Positions 1-7,135 are shown, numbered from the stretch's first letter. The stretch is DNA of 21,385 nucleotides from NBML01 sp029939535 (GCA_029939535.1 JAOZST010000051.1:1-21385); one strand, 5' to 3'. Notes: generated by a model from the sequence alone, not told the origin. A program made the numbers and translations.

Positions 1-393
1 AAGATGGAATTTTTTTGAAACCCTGTTCCATCCGAAAAACATGACCGCAAAAAATGTGGCTTCAAGGAAAAATGCAAAAAGCCCTTCAATGGCAAGGGGG
101 GCTCCAAAAATATCCCCGACTATCCATGAATAATTGGACCAGTTGGTTCCAAATTGAAATTCCAGAATAATACCTGTAGCAACACCAATGGCAAAATTAA
201 TGCCAAACAATGTCATCCAGAATCTTGTAATAGACTTCCATTCTTCGTTTCCCGTGCGCACATAGATGGATTCAAAAAAGGCGCATAAAAAAGAAAGCCC
301 AAGTGTTAAAGGTACAAAAATCCAGTGATACATGGCTGTAAGAGCAAATTGTGCCCTTGCCCAGTTCACCATACTAAAATCAATATCAACCAT
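1..393 (-). CDS. cydA: Cytochrome bd quinol oxidase subunit I, N-terminal part (runs off the window)
   Basis: This is the first 131 codons of the haem-bearing subunit of cytochrome bd, the high-affinity quinol:O2 oxidase of the inner membrane; the rest lies beyond position 1. I translated it by hand from an ATG at 393. It starts MVDIDFSMVNWARAQFAL and then shows the family landmarks: the MYHW histidine (about residue 23, equivalent to H19 of E. coli CydA, a haem ligand), the VPLTLGL helix, and the AIEG...FFLEATF segment carrying the two conserved membrane glutamates (E99 and E107 in E. coli). A strong AAGGAGGGG ribosome site lies about 9 bases upstream. It follows the DUF4492 gene by 50 bases, probably as one transcript from the sigma-54-like promoter at 754-769. 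In an anaerobe its likely role is O2 detoxification or microaerobic respiration. The family assignment is very secure. Confidence 0.96.
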   Translation of the reverse strand, partial: MVDIDFSMVNWARAQFALTAMYHWIFVPLTLGLSFLCAFFESIYVRTGNEEWKSITRFWMTLFGINFAIGVATGIILEFQFGTNWSNYSWIVGDIFGAPLAIEGLFAFFLEATFFAVMFFGWNRVSKKFHL

Positions 394-443
394 TGTTTTT
401 TCCCCTCCTTTTAATTGATTTTTGGTTTTGTATTAAAAAAAAA

Positions 444-707
444 TCATCTTGATTGACTTTTTGAAGTATTGCTTGTGAGTTGTTCTATGACGTAATTTCC
501 TTTTTCTTTATCGGTAGCAAATTTCGTATTGAGAAAGTTGGGAAAGAAAAAAATTTTCAGGACTACAAACATAACAAAAAGTTTTATCAGAATGATAGTC
601 CATAGTTTTTTACCAAGGGTCATTCCCCTGAAGCCATCACGATAAAAGGTAAATATACTATTGACAACTTTGACTGGATTATTTTTTTTATCAGCTCTTA
701 ATACCAT
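444..707 (-). CDS. DUF4492 small membrane protein, cytochrome bd partner
   Basis: An 87-residue protein matching the DUF4492 family, which commonly sits just upstream of cydA in Bacteroidota, Campylobacterota and Desulfobacterota. Its core FYRDGFRGMTLGKKLW is followed by one hydrophobic helix (IILIKLFVMFVVLKIFFF) and a PNFLN..F.TD..K tail. Its function is unknown; a role in assembling or stabilising cytochrome bd is a reasonable guess from its location. I chose the ATG at 707 over the longer frame starting at 770. The longer frame's extra residues are not family-like and would lie across the -24/-12 promoter at 754-769. The ribosome site before 707 is weak (an AGG about 18 bases upstream), so the exact start is moderately sure. 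Confidence 0.85.
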   Translation of the reverse strand: MVLRADKKNNPVKVVNSIFTFYRDGFRGMTLGKKLWTIILIKLFVMFVVLKIFFFPNFLNTKFATDKEKGNYVIEQLTSNTSKSQSR

Positions 708-753
708 ATTTATTTTTATAATACCTGAAAAGTTTGAAATCTTAAAATTAGAC

Positions 754-769
754 AGCAAATAGTATGCCA
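754..769 (-). promoter_or_regulatory. Candidate sigma-54 (-24/-12) promoter for DUF4492-cydA
   Basis: On the minus strand the sequence reads TGGCATACTATTTGCT. The sigma-54 consensus is TGGCAC-R-N4-TTGCW, so only the sixth base differs. The -24 GG and -12 GC have the exact required spacing (G at 767, C at 755). Predicted transcription starts near 743, about 36 bases before the DUF4492 start at 707. The TGTTAA boxes of the 4812-4851 and 6318-6335 regions are not seen upstream, so a different activator may act here. Confidence 0.6.
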
Positions 770-1072
770 TGGATTATATTATTTGATATGCCAGAAACTA
801 AGATTCCCTGAATGTGATTAAGCGTAAACCATTTAATCAGTCTTTTCAAGGTTGTTATGTCCGGGAGAAAAAAATTAAGAAATTCTGACAGGTATTGCAA
901 CCATCTGAAATATTGTTTTCTTTGTATCGTTGAAAAACTACCAAGAAACAAAATTGTCTCAAACAAATTGAAACAAAAGTGTAACAGATTCTATCGGAGG
1001 ATTTGAATGCACACTTTTAAAAAGCAAGGCCTTTTGAGTGTGTTTGAAATATTGTTGAAAGGAATGTGATAA
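770..1072. other. Intergenic region upstream of DUF4492-cydA, no confident gene
   Basis: I see no convincing gene. Three AAACAAA-type direct repeats (AAACAAAATTG at 946, AAACAAATTG at 961, AAACAAAAGTG at 971) lie about 180-215 bases upstream of the -24/-12 promoter and could be activator sites. A 20-codon open frame on the plus strand (1007-1069, ATG to TGA) has a perfect GGAGG six bases upstream but no recognisable product and no visible promoter. Confidence 0.4.
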
Positions 1073-1106
1073 AATTCCGGAGCAGGGTAAGTCCTGCTCC
1101 GGAATT
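1073..1106 (-). terminator. Intrinsic terminator of the rhodanese-octaheme-cytochrome b operon
   Basis: A perfect 14-base inverted repeat (AATTCCGGAGCAGG / CCTGCTCCGGAATT) with a 6-base loop lies 13 bases beyond the cytochrome b stop codon. On the minus strand the stem ends in a short TTTTATC tract. The plus-strand side lacks a T-run next to the stem, so I assign it to the leftward operon. Confidence 0.8.
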
Positions 1107-1118
1107 AATATTATTGGA

Positions 1119-1763
1119 TTAGTTTTTTTTCGTTGCTTTATTTTCCCAATCCTGTATTTCAGTTGATTCGTAAACTTCTTCCCACCCGGAGATCATACCT
1201 GCGATATGACTGAATAACGAATGTCCCGTGGTGGTCATATAAACATGGATAATAAGAAAATTCACCAGGAGAAATGCCACCAGAGTATGTAAAACAGCTA
1301 AAACAGAAAGAGGAATGGCTCCAGGCATTGTATTATAAAGGTAATATATAAGCCCGGATGCCATCTGCACGGGTAAAAGCATGGCAGATATCCCCAGATA
1401 AGCCAGTCTCTGCAAAGGGTTGTGCTTGGCCCCCTTTGATTTTTGTACCGGGTGATCTTTGCCTCTGAAAATTCCAAAGGCATAGTAAAAAATTACGACA
1501 AATAATTTTTTTGTGGTTGGAATATATTGTTTCCATTCCCCTGTGGTTAAAAGCCAAAATACAAAAAAAGCAAATAAAATAACCCAGGACAGGCCTACAA
1601 AATTATGAACATTTACCGCTGTCTGAAACCCCATGAGCTTATAGGATCCATGAACCTCAAAACCTGTGATCAAAAGCATAATGATCATTAATCCCTGGAG
1701 CCAGTGCCAGAGACGTTCAAACCGTGTGTACATATATATTTTTGTTATTTTTTGAATCACCAT
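1119..1763 (-). CDS. b-type cytochrome membrane subunit (Ni-hydrogenase/thiosulfate-reductase cytochrome b fold)
   Basis: A 214-residue integral membrane protein with four predicted helices, resembling the PF01292 di-haem cytochrome b family (HydC/PhsC/FdnI type). Likely haem-ligating histidines are H20 (in LWHWLQ), H53 (in VNVHNF), H159 and H173 (in VLHTL and IIHVY), each in or next to a helix. Such subunits pass electrons between the quinone pool and a periplasmic partner; here the obvious partner is the octaheme cytochrome encoded immediately upstream. The ATG follows that gene's stop by 3 bases, and its GGAGG lies inside the end of the octaheme gene, so the two are translationally coupled. 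It is the last gene of the leftward operon. The family is secure; haem content is inferred. Confidence 0.88.
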   Translation of the reverse strand: MVIQKITKIYMYTRFERLWHWLQGLMIIMLLITGFEVHGSYKLMGFQTAVNVHNFVGLSWVILFAFFVFWLLTTGEWKQYIPTTKKLFVVIFYYAFGIFRGKDHPVQKSKGAKHNPLQRLAYLGISAMLLPVQMASGLIYYLYNTMPGAIPLSVLAVLHTLVAFLLVNFLIIHVYMTTTGHSLFSHIAGMISGWEEVYESTEIQDWENKATKKN

Positions 1764-1766
1764 ATC

Positions 1767-3401
1767 TTATTCCTCCTTTCCGTTTCGGGTGAAAAACCGG
1801 CCTAAGCCATGGAGCATCACCCCGGCAAAGGCGCCCAGCACTGCAATCAGGCCAATTTTGTCAATAAAATTAGACCTGTCCCGCCCTGGCAGATAAATCC
1901 CGGTTATATTTGCAAGTCTTGAGTTTTTCCGGATATGGCATTCACTACAATTCAAAGCATCTTCCCTTGGTGCCACCATATGGGTAGTGGGAAATGCATA
2001 TGTTGTCTCTACAAAATCGTATTCTCCGGAAAAGGGCTCACCCAGGGTTTTGTTCCCTCGTGTAATGGCATCTTTCATGTCAAAGCTAGTCCAATATCCA
2101 TTTGGGCCTGACAAAAGAGGCGCAACCATCCTTTTACGAATTTTGTCATAGGGTTGTTTTCCCCTGTGGATTTTAAAGGGAGCAATCCTTGAATCTGGAT
2201 CATTTTTGTTTCCCAGGGGATGGCTGATCTCGACAATGGCTGAAGGATCAATTTCATCCTTGATTCCAATATTGGCAAAAGATCCATTATACCAGAAATA
2301 TTCAGGTTTGACATTTTTTTCCCATCTGAACTCCCCTTTAATGGATTTATAAGTGTGTTTTTTATAAGGCCCTTCAATATGATAGGGTTTACCATCCTTT
2401 AGATCTCCAGCCTTGGACCAGTCCCACCACATTTTTGTGGGATTGACCCTGGCAAATTCAGGAATATGGCAGGATTGACAGGCCACTTTGTCTGTATGGT
2501 CATTCAGTTTGGAATAATTTTTATGGGGCAGATTGCTGTGGCAGGATTCACAAGTTATTTTGGATGCCATATCATCATCAATCAAGCTTTTACGTTCCGC
2601 TGAAGCCGGTCTGGTATAAAGCCGACCAGCAATATTATGCTCCACTGTGGTATGGCATCTGGTACAGGCAAAATTTGCACCTTCGGCTGCCATGTGAACG
2701 TCCAGTTTCTTATTGGGCTGGGCCATTGAAGTGTCCAAATCTCCATGTTTAACTCCATCTCCGCCACCACCGTTAAAATGGCATTTCCCACAATTCTCCC
2801 GCTTGGGTAATGTGATATTATGGGTAGCATCTTTTATGCTGCCATAGATATCTTTGACTATTTCAAGGGTATCTGGATCATCATCACCTGCAAAGGCTTC
2901 AAGATCTTCGAATGCTTCCTTGAAATTAAATTTTTCAGCACCATGGCAGACCAGACAATTGACTTCGCCTTTTGTAGCGTTCCATCCGGCATGGCATTTA
3001 ATGCATCCCTTATCTTCCATGTTATTGCCTGAAATACAAAAATTATTGATTGCATGGCCAGCCTTACCGTTCATGATCCCTTCTTTTTCTGAAGGCACTT
3101 TCCAGGTCCAGTGGATGGTTTTTTCAAACTGCATGGAGGCATCGGTATGGCAGGAAAGACATGCCTGGGTAATCTCATCACCTGATTTGAAATTTTTATT
3201 CAGGATTTCAGTTTTTGAATGATCTGTTGTGGTCCAGTGCTTGTCGGCCCGGACGGCCTGTTTGGCCAGTTTTATCCCCAGGGCCTCATCACCGGAGACC
3301 TGCTTTGATGCAAAAGCCATCGGTATCATTAATGTCGCAAAAATAACAACAAGGATTGCACCGAAAACTTGTTTCCGGCAATTAATTTTCATCTTTCCCA
3401 T
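1767..3401 (-). CDS. Octaheme c-type cytochrome, tetrathionate reductase (OTR) family
   Basis: A 544-residue exported cytochrome with exactly eight CXXCH haem sites, at about residues 81, 133, 149, 204, 246, 284, 308 and 485. The number, the layout and the long haem-free stretch before the last site fit the octaheme tetrathionate reductase family typified by Shewanella OTR. An N-terminal signal (hydrophobic residues 11-30) and a C-terminal helix (about 513-530, followed by RFFTRNGKEE) suggest a periplasmic domain anchored at its C terminus. Purified Shewanella OTR reduces tetrathionate, nitrite and hydroxylamine in vitro, but the physiological substrate of this family is not settled, so the name should not be read as proven function. 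I chose the ATG at 3401 because GGAGG lies 4 bases upstream; a longer frame to 3443 lacks such a site. It is the middle gene of the operon, between the rhodanese protein and cytochrome b. Confidence 0.92.
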   Translation of the reverse strand: MGKMKINCRKQVFGAILVVIFATLMIPMAFASKQVSGDEALGIKLAKQAVRADKHWTTTDHSKTEILNKNFKSGDEITQACLSCHTDASMQFEKTIHWTWKVPSEKEGIMNGKAGHAINNFCISGNNMEDKGCIKCHAGWNATKGEVNCLVCHGAEKFNFKEAFEDLEAFAGDDDPDTLEIVKDIYGSIKDATHNITLPKRENCGKCHFNGGGGDGVKHGDLDTSMAQPNKKLDVHMAAEGANFACTRCHTTVEHNIAGRLYTRPASAERKSLIDDDMASKITCESCHSNLPHKNYSKLNDHTDKVACQSCHIPEFARVNPTKMWWDWSKAGDLKDGKPYHIEGPYKKHTYKSIKGEFRWEKNVKPEYFWYNGSFANIGIKDEIDPSAIVEISHPLGNKNDPDSRIAPFKIHRGKQPYDKIRKRMVAPLLSGPNGYWTSFDMKDAITRGNKTLGEPFSGEYDFVETTYAFPTTHMVAPREDALNCSECHIRKNSRLANITGIYLPGRDRSNFIDKIGLIAVLGAFAGVMLHGLGRFFTRNGKEE

Positions 3402-3430
3402 AACACCTCCATATTGAGTAAACGTGAATC

Positions 3431-3458
3431 CGGGTATGGCCATTTTTGACCATACCCG
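3431..3458 (-). other. Intercistronic stem-loop between rhodanese and octaheme genes
   Basis: A 9-base perfect inverted repeat (CGGGTATGG / CCATACCCG) with a 10-base loop lies in the 95-base gap between the two genes. It has no T-run in the direction of transcription, so it is more likely an mRNA processing or stability element than a terminator. Confidence 0.4.
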
Positions 3459-3496
3459 ATATGTTATTTCTTTTATATATTTTTTTAGAAACTAGT

Positions 3497-4600
3497 TTAT
3501 TCATTCTTTTTGATTTCATAGTATCCGTCTTTTTTGTAGTCAATGGTGGCTTCAACATAATAAACATCCAGAGCCGACCGCAAATCTTTGACCATGTAAT
3601 AGGCTTCACCGCTTCTGGCTCCAGTGGAGCAGACAAATACAATGGGTTTATCATCAGGCAGAGCCTTGATCCTGGGCTCCAGGTTTTCAACGGGAATGTT
3701 TACAGCAGTTTTAAAATGATTTTTTGCAAATTCATCTGGATCACGGGCATCAATAAGCATGACTGATTCAGGGCTGTTGGCCAGGATATCTTTAAACCGG
3801 TCAAGGTCAATGGAACCTTCCACCTCTCCTGCCTTGACAGCAACAGTAGCACCTGCTCCGCCAAATTGTTTTTTCCACTCTGGATATCCCTTTGCAAACA
3901 CTGAGACGTTCTGGTAGCCCATGACAATGGCTTTTGCAGCTGATTTATGGCTCAACCGGCATTTCAAGCCGCCACAATAGAAGATAATGGGCGTGGAAAG
4001 TTCCCTTGGCAATTTGTTTTTAAATTTATCAAAATGAGCAAAAGGAATACTGATGGCTGTGGGAATATGGCCTTTATCGTATTTGGGTTTCTGGGGCCTG
4101 GCATCAACAATCAGGGTATCATTGTCTGCAATTTGCCTGGCTACCTGTTCTGCTGTAATGGAGGCATAGGCTCCTTTCTGCTTCATCCACTGGGGAAATC
4201 CCTTGGCAAAAACTTTGACATTGGTATAACCAAGGGCCTTGGCCTTTTTAGCTGATTTATGGCTTAATTTGCATTTGAGCCCGCCGCAATAATAGATTAA
4301 CAGGGCATTTTTGTTTTCAGGCAGCAGATCGATTTTTTTATCAAATTCTGAAAAGGGAATGCTGACGGCTCCAGGTATATGGCTTTTTATATACTTAACC
4401 TTGTAAGGCCTGGCATCAATTATCATGACATCTTCAGCCATGGGAACCGTGACATTTGAAATAACAAAATCAGCATCTACAATTTGATCAAACATCCAGG
4501 GTTCTCTGTCTGTGCCTGCACTTGCTGTGAATGTGCCGGTCACAAGGAAAAAGCCTGCTATCATTCCCAGGATCAGGGTTCTAACCATTTTGTGTTTCAT
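3497..4600 (-). CDS. Exported protein with three rhodanese domains
   Basis: A 367-residue protein with a signal peptide (residues 1-28, ending TASA) and three tandem rhodanese (sulfurtransferase) domains. Domains 1 and 2 are near-duplicates with the same unusual active loop YCGGLKC(K/R)LSHKS (C105/C110 and C209/C214). Domain 3 has a more ordinary loop, VCSTGARSG (C324). Each domain keeps the DAR and HxP/HF-type signatures (VDARPQKPKYDKGHIP, IDARDPDEFAKNHF). Rhodaneses carry sulfane sulfur as a cysteine persulfide, so this periplasmic protein probably binds or passes sulfur, or possibly selenium, linked to the octaheme cytochrome encoded next. An AGGAG lies 7 bases before the ATG. It is the first gene of the leftward operon, behind the sigma-54 promoter at 4691-4706. 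Domain assignment is secure; substrate is inferred. Confidence 0.92.
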   Translation of the reverse strand: MKHKMVRTLILGMIAGFFLVTGTFTASAGTDREPWMFDQIVDADFVISNVTVPMAEDVMIIDARPYKVKYIKSHIPGAVSIPFSEFDKKIDLLPENKNALLIYYCGGLKCKLSHKSAKKAKALGYTNVKVFAKGFPQWMKQKGAYASITAEQVARQIADNDTLIVDARPQKPKYDKGHIPTAISIPFAHFDKFKNKLPRELSTPIIFYCGGLKCRLSHKSAAKAIVMGYQNVSVFAKGYPEWKKQFGGAGATVAVKAGEVEGSIDLDRFKDILANSPESVMLIDARDPDEFAKNHFKTAVNIPVENLEPRIKALPDDKPIVFVCSTGARSGEAYYMVKDLRSALDVYYVEATIDYKKDGYYEIKKNE

Positions 4601-4690
4601 TTTGAACTCCTAAGTTATTTACAGTTAAGGGTTTCATTCGACCCTATATATATTTAATTAGCTATTCTCTTTGCTTGCTTCTCTGCCATC

Positions 4691-4706
4691 AGCAAGGGAT
4701 GTGCCA
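4691..4706 (-). promoter_or_regulatory. Sigma-54 (-24/-12) promoter of the rhodanese-octaheme-cytochrome b operon
   Basis: On the minus strand the sequence is TGGCACATCCCTTGCT, a full match to TGGCAC-R-N4-TTGCW with correct 12-base spacing (G at 4704, C at 4692). Transcription would begin near 4680 and leave an 80-base leader before the rhodanese start. A sigma-54 activator gene is divergent immediately to the right. Confidence 0.85.
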
Positions 4707-4802
4707 AGAATTGAAAAGAAAAGTCAATTGAATATAAGTTATTAAGTTCAATTGGTTTTTTGGGATAATATTTTTTTCTTTCCTGGATATTATCTGCAAG
4801 TA

Positions 4803-4831
4803 TTGCCAAAGTGTTAATATTATGTTAATAT
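4803..4831 (+). promoter_or_regulatory. Candidate sigma-70-type promoter of the regulator gene
   Basis: TTGCCA at 4803-4808 and TAATAT at 4826-4831 are separated by 17 bases. This fits a housekeeping promoter 35 bases before the regulator's ATG at 4866. The -10 hexamer overlaps the second TGTTAAT box, which would allow the regulator to control its own synthesis. Confidence 0.4.
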
Positions 4832-4851
4832 CCATTGTTAATGATGTTAAT
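4812..4851. promoter_or_regulatory. Four TGTTAAT boxes, candidate activator (enhancer) site
   Basis: TGTTAAT occurs at 4812, 4823, 4836 and 4845. The first pair forms an 18-base bipartite element, which reads ATTAACAT-N4-TTAACA along the leftward operon. It is centred about 116 bases upstream of that operon's -24 element, a usual distance for a sigma-54 enhancer. A similar element, 14 of 18 bases identical and in the same orientation relative to transcription, lies upstream of the second sigma-54 promoter (6318-6335). Confidence 0.55.
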
Positions 4852-4865
4852 AATAAGGGACTAAA

Positions 4866-6272
4866 ATGGATATAGGAGCGTATTGGCGTCACATAATTGA
4901 TTCTGTTCAGGACGGGATCATCATTGTGGATGCCCAGGGGAACTTCATTGCTGCAAATTATTCTGCCCAGCTGATAACCGGGTATTCTGAAGAGCACCTT
5001 AAAGGGAAATCATGTCGCCTGCTGAATTGTACAGGGTGTAAAATCAAAGGTAAAGGTAAAGGAAAGGACTGGTGCAGTCTTTTTTCCGCAGGTCTTATCC
5101 GGGATAAAAAATGTATGATCACGGATGCCAAGAACCGGGCGGTTCCCATTGTAAAAACCGCCACGGTTTTGTTTGATGACAATGGTAAGATTGCAGGCGC
5201 TGTTGAAACTCTCAAGGATATAACGGAAAATATAAACTATAAGCATGAACTGGCATCCATAAAGAGAATTTATCAGATTGATGACGGATTTCACGGAATT
5301 ATCGGACGGACACCTGTCATGCAGAACCTCTATGAGCATATTGAAAGCGTTGCTTCTCTGGATACTCCAGTCATGATTCTGGGCCAAAGCGGCACTGGAA
5401 AGGAAATGGTTGCAAAGGCCCTTCATGAAACTGGAAATCGTGCAACAAAACCCTTTATCAAGGTTAATTGTGCCGCCTTGAGCGAGAATATTCTGGAAAG
5501 TGAATTGTTCGGTCATGTAAAGGGAGCCTATACCGGGGCGGAAACAGACAGGATAGGAAGATTTGAAGCCGCACACAAGGGGACTATTTTTCTGGATGAG
5601 ATCGGGGACATCCCTTTGTCGGTTCAAATAAAACTTTTAAGGGTTCTGGAAGAGAGAATGATTCAAAGGGTTGGATCAAATAAATCCATACCAATTGATG
5701 TAAGGATAATCACAGCCACTAATAAAAATCTGGAACGTCTTATTGAACAGGAAAAATTCAGGGAAGATCTTTTTTTCAGGATCAATGTATTTCCAATGAT
5801 CTGTCCTGCCCTGGATCAGCGTAAAGATGATATCACCCTTATTATTCAGCATTTTATCAATATACATGCTGAAAAAACCGGGAAAAACATTTTGGGATTT
5901 ACTCCTGAAGCCATGAAAATTATGGTTTCCTACCCCTGGCCAGGTAATGTCAGGGAGTTGAAAAATGCAGTGGAATATGCATTTGTTCTGGCCAAGGGAA
6001 AGAGTATCCGTTCGGAACATTTGCCGGAGAAACTGCTGAATAATAGCAGGTCTTCATCCCCGATCCAGGGAAAAATCAACAACCTGAAATCCTCAGGTGC
6101 CCTGGCTGAAGGAACCTCTGTCCTGGTGGGGCAGACGGAAAAGGAAGCGCTTATTGATGCCCTTGAACAGGCCGACGGCAACCAGACAAAGGCCGCAAAA
6201 TACCTGGGTATTTCCAGAATAACTGTGTGGAAGCGAATGAAAAAGCATAATATAACCCTGAAAATCAGTTGA
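4866..6272 (+). CDS. Sigma-54-dependent activator with cysteine-rich PAS sensor and Fis-type HTH
   Basis: A 468-residue enhancer-binding protein in three parts. Residues 1-120 form a PAS domain (DSVQDGIIIVDAQGNFIAAN ... GAVETLKDIT) with an inserted cysteine cluster: C50, C55, C58, C70 and C83. Residues about 143-385 form the AAA+ domain, with Walker A GQSGTGKE (173-180), sigma-54 contact loop GAYTGA (220-225), Walker B IFLDEIGD, and the arginine-finger region FREDLFFRINVF. The end (about 430-465) is a Fis-like helix-turn-helix (QTKAAKYLGISRITVWKRM). There is no receiver domain, so it probably senses its signal directly; the cysteines suggest a redox, metal or sulfur ligand. It sits between two operons that each have a sigma-54 promoter and a shared upstream motif, so it is very likely their activator. 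An AAGGGA ribosome site precedes the ATG. Confidence 0.95.
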   Translation: MDIGAYWRHIIDSVQDGIIIVDAQGNFIAANYSAQLITGYSEEHLKGKSCRLLNCTGCKIKGKGKGKDWCSLFSAGLIRDKKCMITDAKNRAVPIVKTATVLFDDNGKIAGAVETLKDITENINYKHELASIKRIYQIDDGFHGIIGRTPVMQNLYEHIESVASLDTPVMILGQSGTGKEMVAKALHETGNRATKPFIKVNCAALSENILESELFGHVKGAYTGAETDRIGRFEAAHKGTIFLDEIGDIPLSVQIKLLRVLEERMIQRVGSNKSIPIDVRIITATNKNLERLIEQEKFREDLFFRINVFPMICPALDQRKDDITLIIQHFINIHAEKTGKNILGFTPEAMKIMVSYPWPGNVRELKNAVEYAFVLAKGKSIRSEHLPEKLLNNSRSSSPIQGKINNLKSSGALAEGTSVLVGQTEKEALIDALEQADGNQTKAAKYLGISRITVWKRMKKHNITLKIS

Positions 6273-6317
6273 TATCTCCAAAGGAGAAGCAGGAGGATTG
6301 CTTTAATGGAAAAGCCA

Positions 6318-6335
6318 ATTAACATTTGCTTAACA
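6318..6335. promoter_or_regulatory. Candidate activator (enhancer) site for the thioredoxin operon
   Basis: ATTAACATTTGCTTAACA is a bipartite element matching the one at 4812-4829 (read on the minus strand) at 14 of 18 positions, with the same half-sites and spacing. It is centred about 130 bases upstream of the -24 element at 6456-6457. Confidence 0.5.
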
Positions 6336-6454
6336 TTCAAAGGTAAATAAAAAAATGCCTTTTTGTTGAAATTAAAATTAAATCATTGTAAAGGCCCTGT
6401 TCTCAATGGATTTAAATATTCAATTTATTAAATACCAAGGCAGGGATTTTTTAT

Positions 6455-6470
6455 TGGCATTATCTTTGCT
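6455..6470 (+). promoter_or_regulatory. Sigma-54 (-24/-12) promoter of the thioredoxin-ferredoxin-membrane protein operon
   Basis: The sequence TGGCATTATCTTTGCT keeps the -24 GG (6456-6457) and -12 GC (6468-6469) at exact spacing, and differs from TGGCAC-R-N4-TTGCW only at the sixth and seventh bases. Transcription would start near 6481, leaving a leader of about 74 bases before the ATG at 6555. Confidence 0.7.
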
Positions 6471-6554
6471 ACTAAGCTGGCTATGGAATAAAAATCAATT
6501 AAAAACTACAGTAAATTAATTGTCGGTATTTACGATTCAGACAAAGGACGTAAA

Positions 6555-7091
6555 ATGAAAAAAGAGAATGTACTGGTAGCAGTACTCATTGTTATAGCGG
6601 TGGGAGGGATTTTGTTTTTAAACTCTTCTAAAATTCCTGAATCCGTTACAGAAGCAGCCCAGGAGTCGTTACTGGAACCGGTATCAGTAACGTTACCTTC
6701 TGCGGAAACAGGTACCATTGGCTGGAAAAATTATACTCCGGGCATGGCCATGGCTGGCAAAGAAAGCAAATCAATTTTTCTTTATTTCCATGCTGAATGG
6801 TGCACCTATTGTACAAAACTCAAACAAACCACCTTTAAGAATAAAAAGATATTGGAATATCTTGAGAATAATTTTATCAGTATCCAGGTGGATAGTGATA
6901 AAGAGAAGGCCCTTGCCCAGGAATGGAGAGTCAAAGGACTGCCCACTCTGTGGTTTCTTGAAGCCGACGGGACCCGAATCAGCAGCATTCCAGGATATCT
7001 GGATGCAACTCAATTGCTTCAGGTTTTAAGATATGTACATACCAAGAGTTATAATTCCATGGATTTTCAAGATTTTATAAAACAAGGATAA
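6555..7091 (+). CDS. Membrane-anchored thioredoxin-like protein
   Basis: A 178-residue protein with one N-terminal helix (about residues 6-22, after MKKENV) that tethers a periplasmic thioredoxin fold. The redox motif is WCTYC (C83/C86) within FLYFHAEWCTYCTKLK, and the cis-proline is in GLPTLWF (P130). This pattern resembles the thioredoxin_7/DsbD C-terminal class, which usually act as thiol reductants or carriers. AAAGGA lies before the ATG. It is the first gene of the rightward operon and ends 44 bases before the ferredoxin-like gene. In this setting it may exchange electrons with the rhodanese persulfides or a sulfur substrate; that is inference. The fold and the redox-active site are secure. 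Confidence 0.88.
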   Translation: MKKENVLVAVLIVIAVGGILFLNSSKIPESVTEAAQESLLEPVSVTLPSAETGTIGWKNYTPGMAMAGKESKSIFLYFHAEWCTYCTKLKQTTFKNKKILEYLENNFISIQVDSDKEKALAQEWRVKGLPTLWFLEADGTRISSIPGYLDATQLLQVLRYVHTKSYNSMDFQDFIKQG

Positions 7092-7135
7092 CCCCTTTGC
7101 ACAACAAATATTTACCGGGGAAAAGAAGGAAAATT

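Noticed and set aside
708..770. Longer N terminus for the DUF4492 protein
   Set aside because: The added residues do not resemble the family, and the -24/-12 promoter lies within this stretch.
748..966. 72-codon minus-strand open frame
   Set aside because: It starts at TTG without a ribosome site, has no family features, and overlaps the promoter of the DUF4492-cydA operon.
1767..3401. Firm naming of the octaheme cytochrome as a tetrathionate reductase
   Set aside because: The family is clear, but the natural substrate is unresolved even for the best-studied member, and nitrite or hydroxylamine reduction also occurs in vitro.
3402..3443. Longer N terminus for the octaheme cytochrome
   Set aside because: The GGAGG before 3401 and the normal signal peptide from that start make the extension unnecessary.
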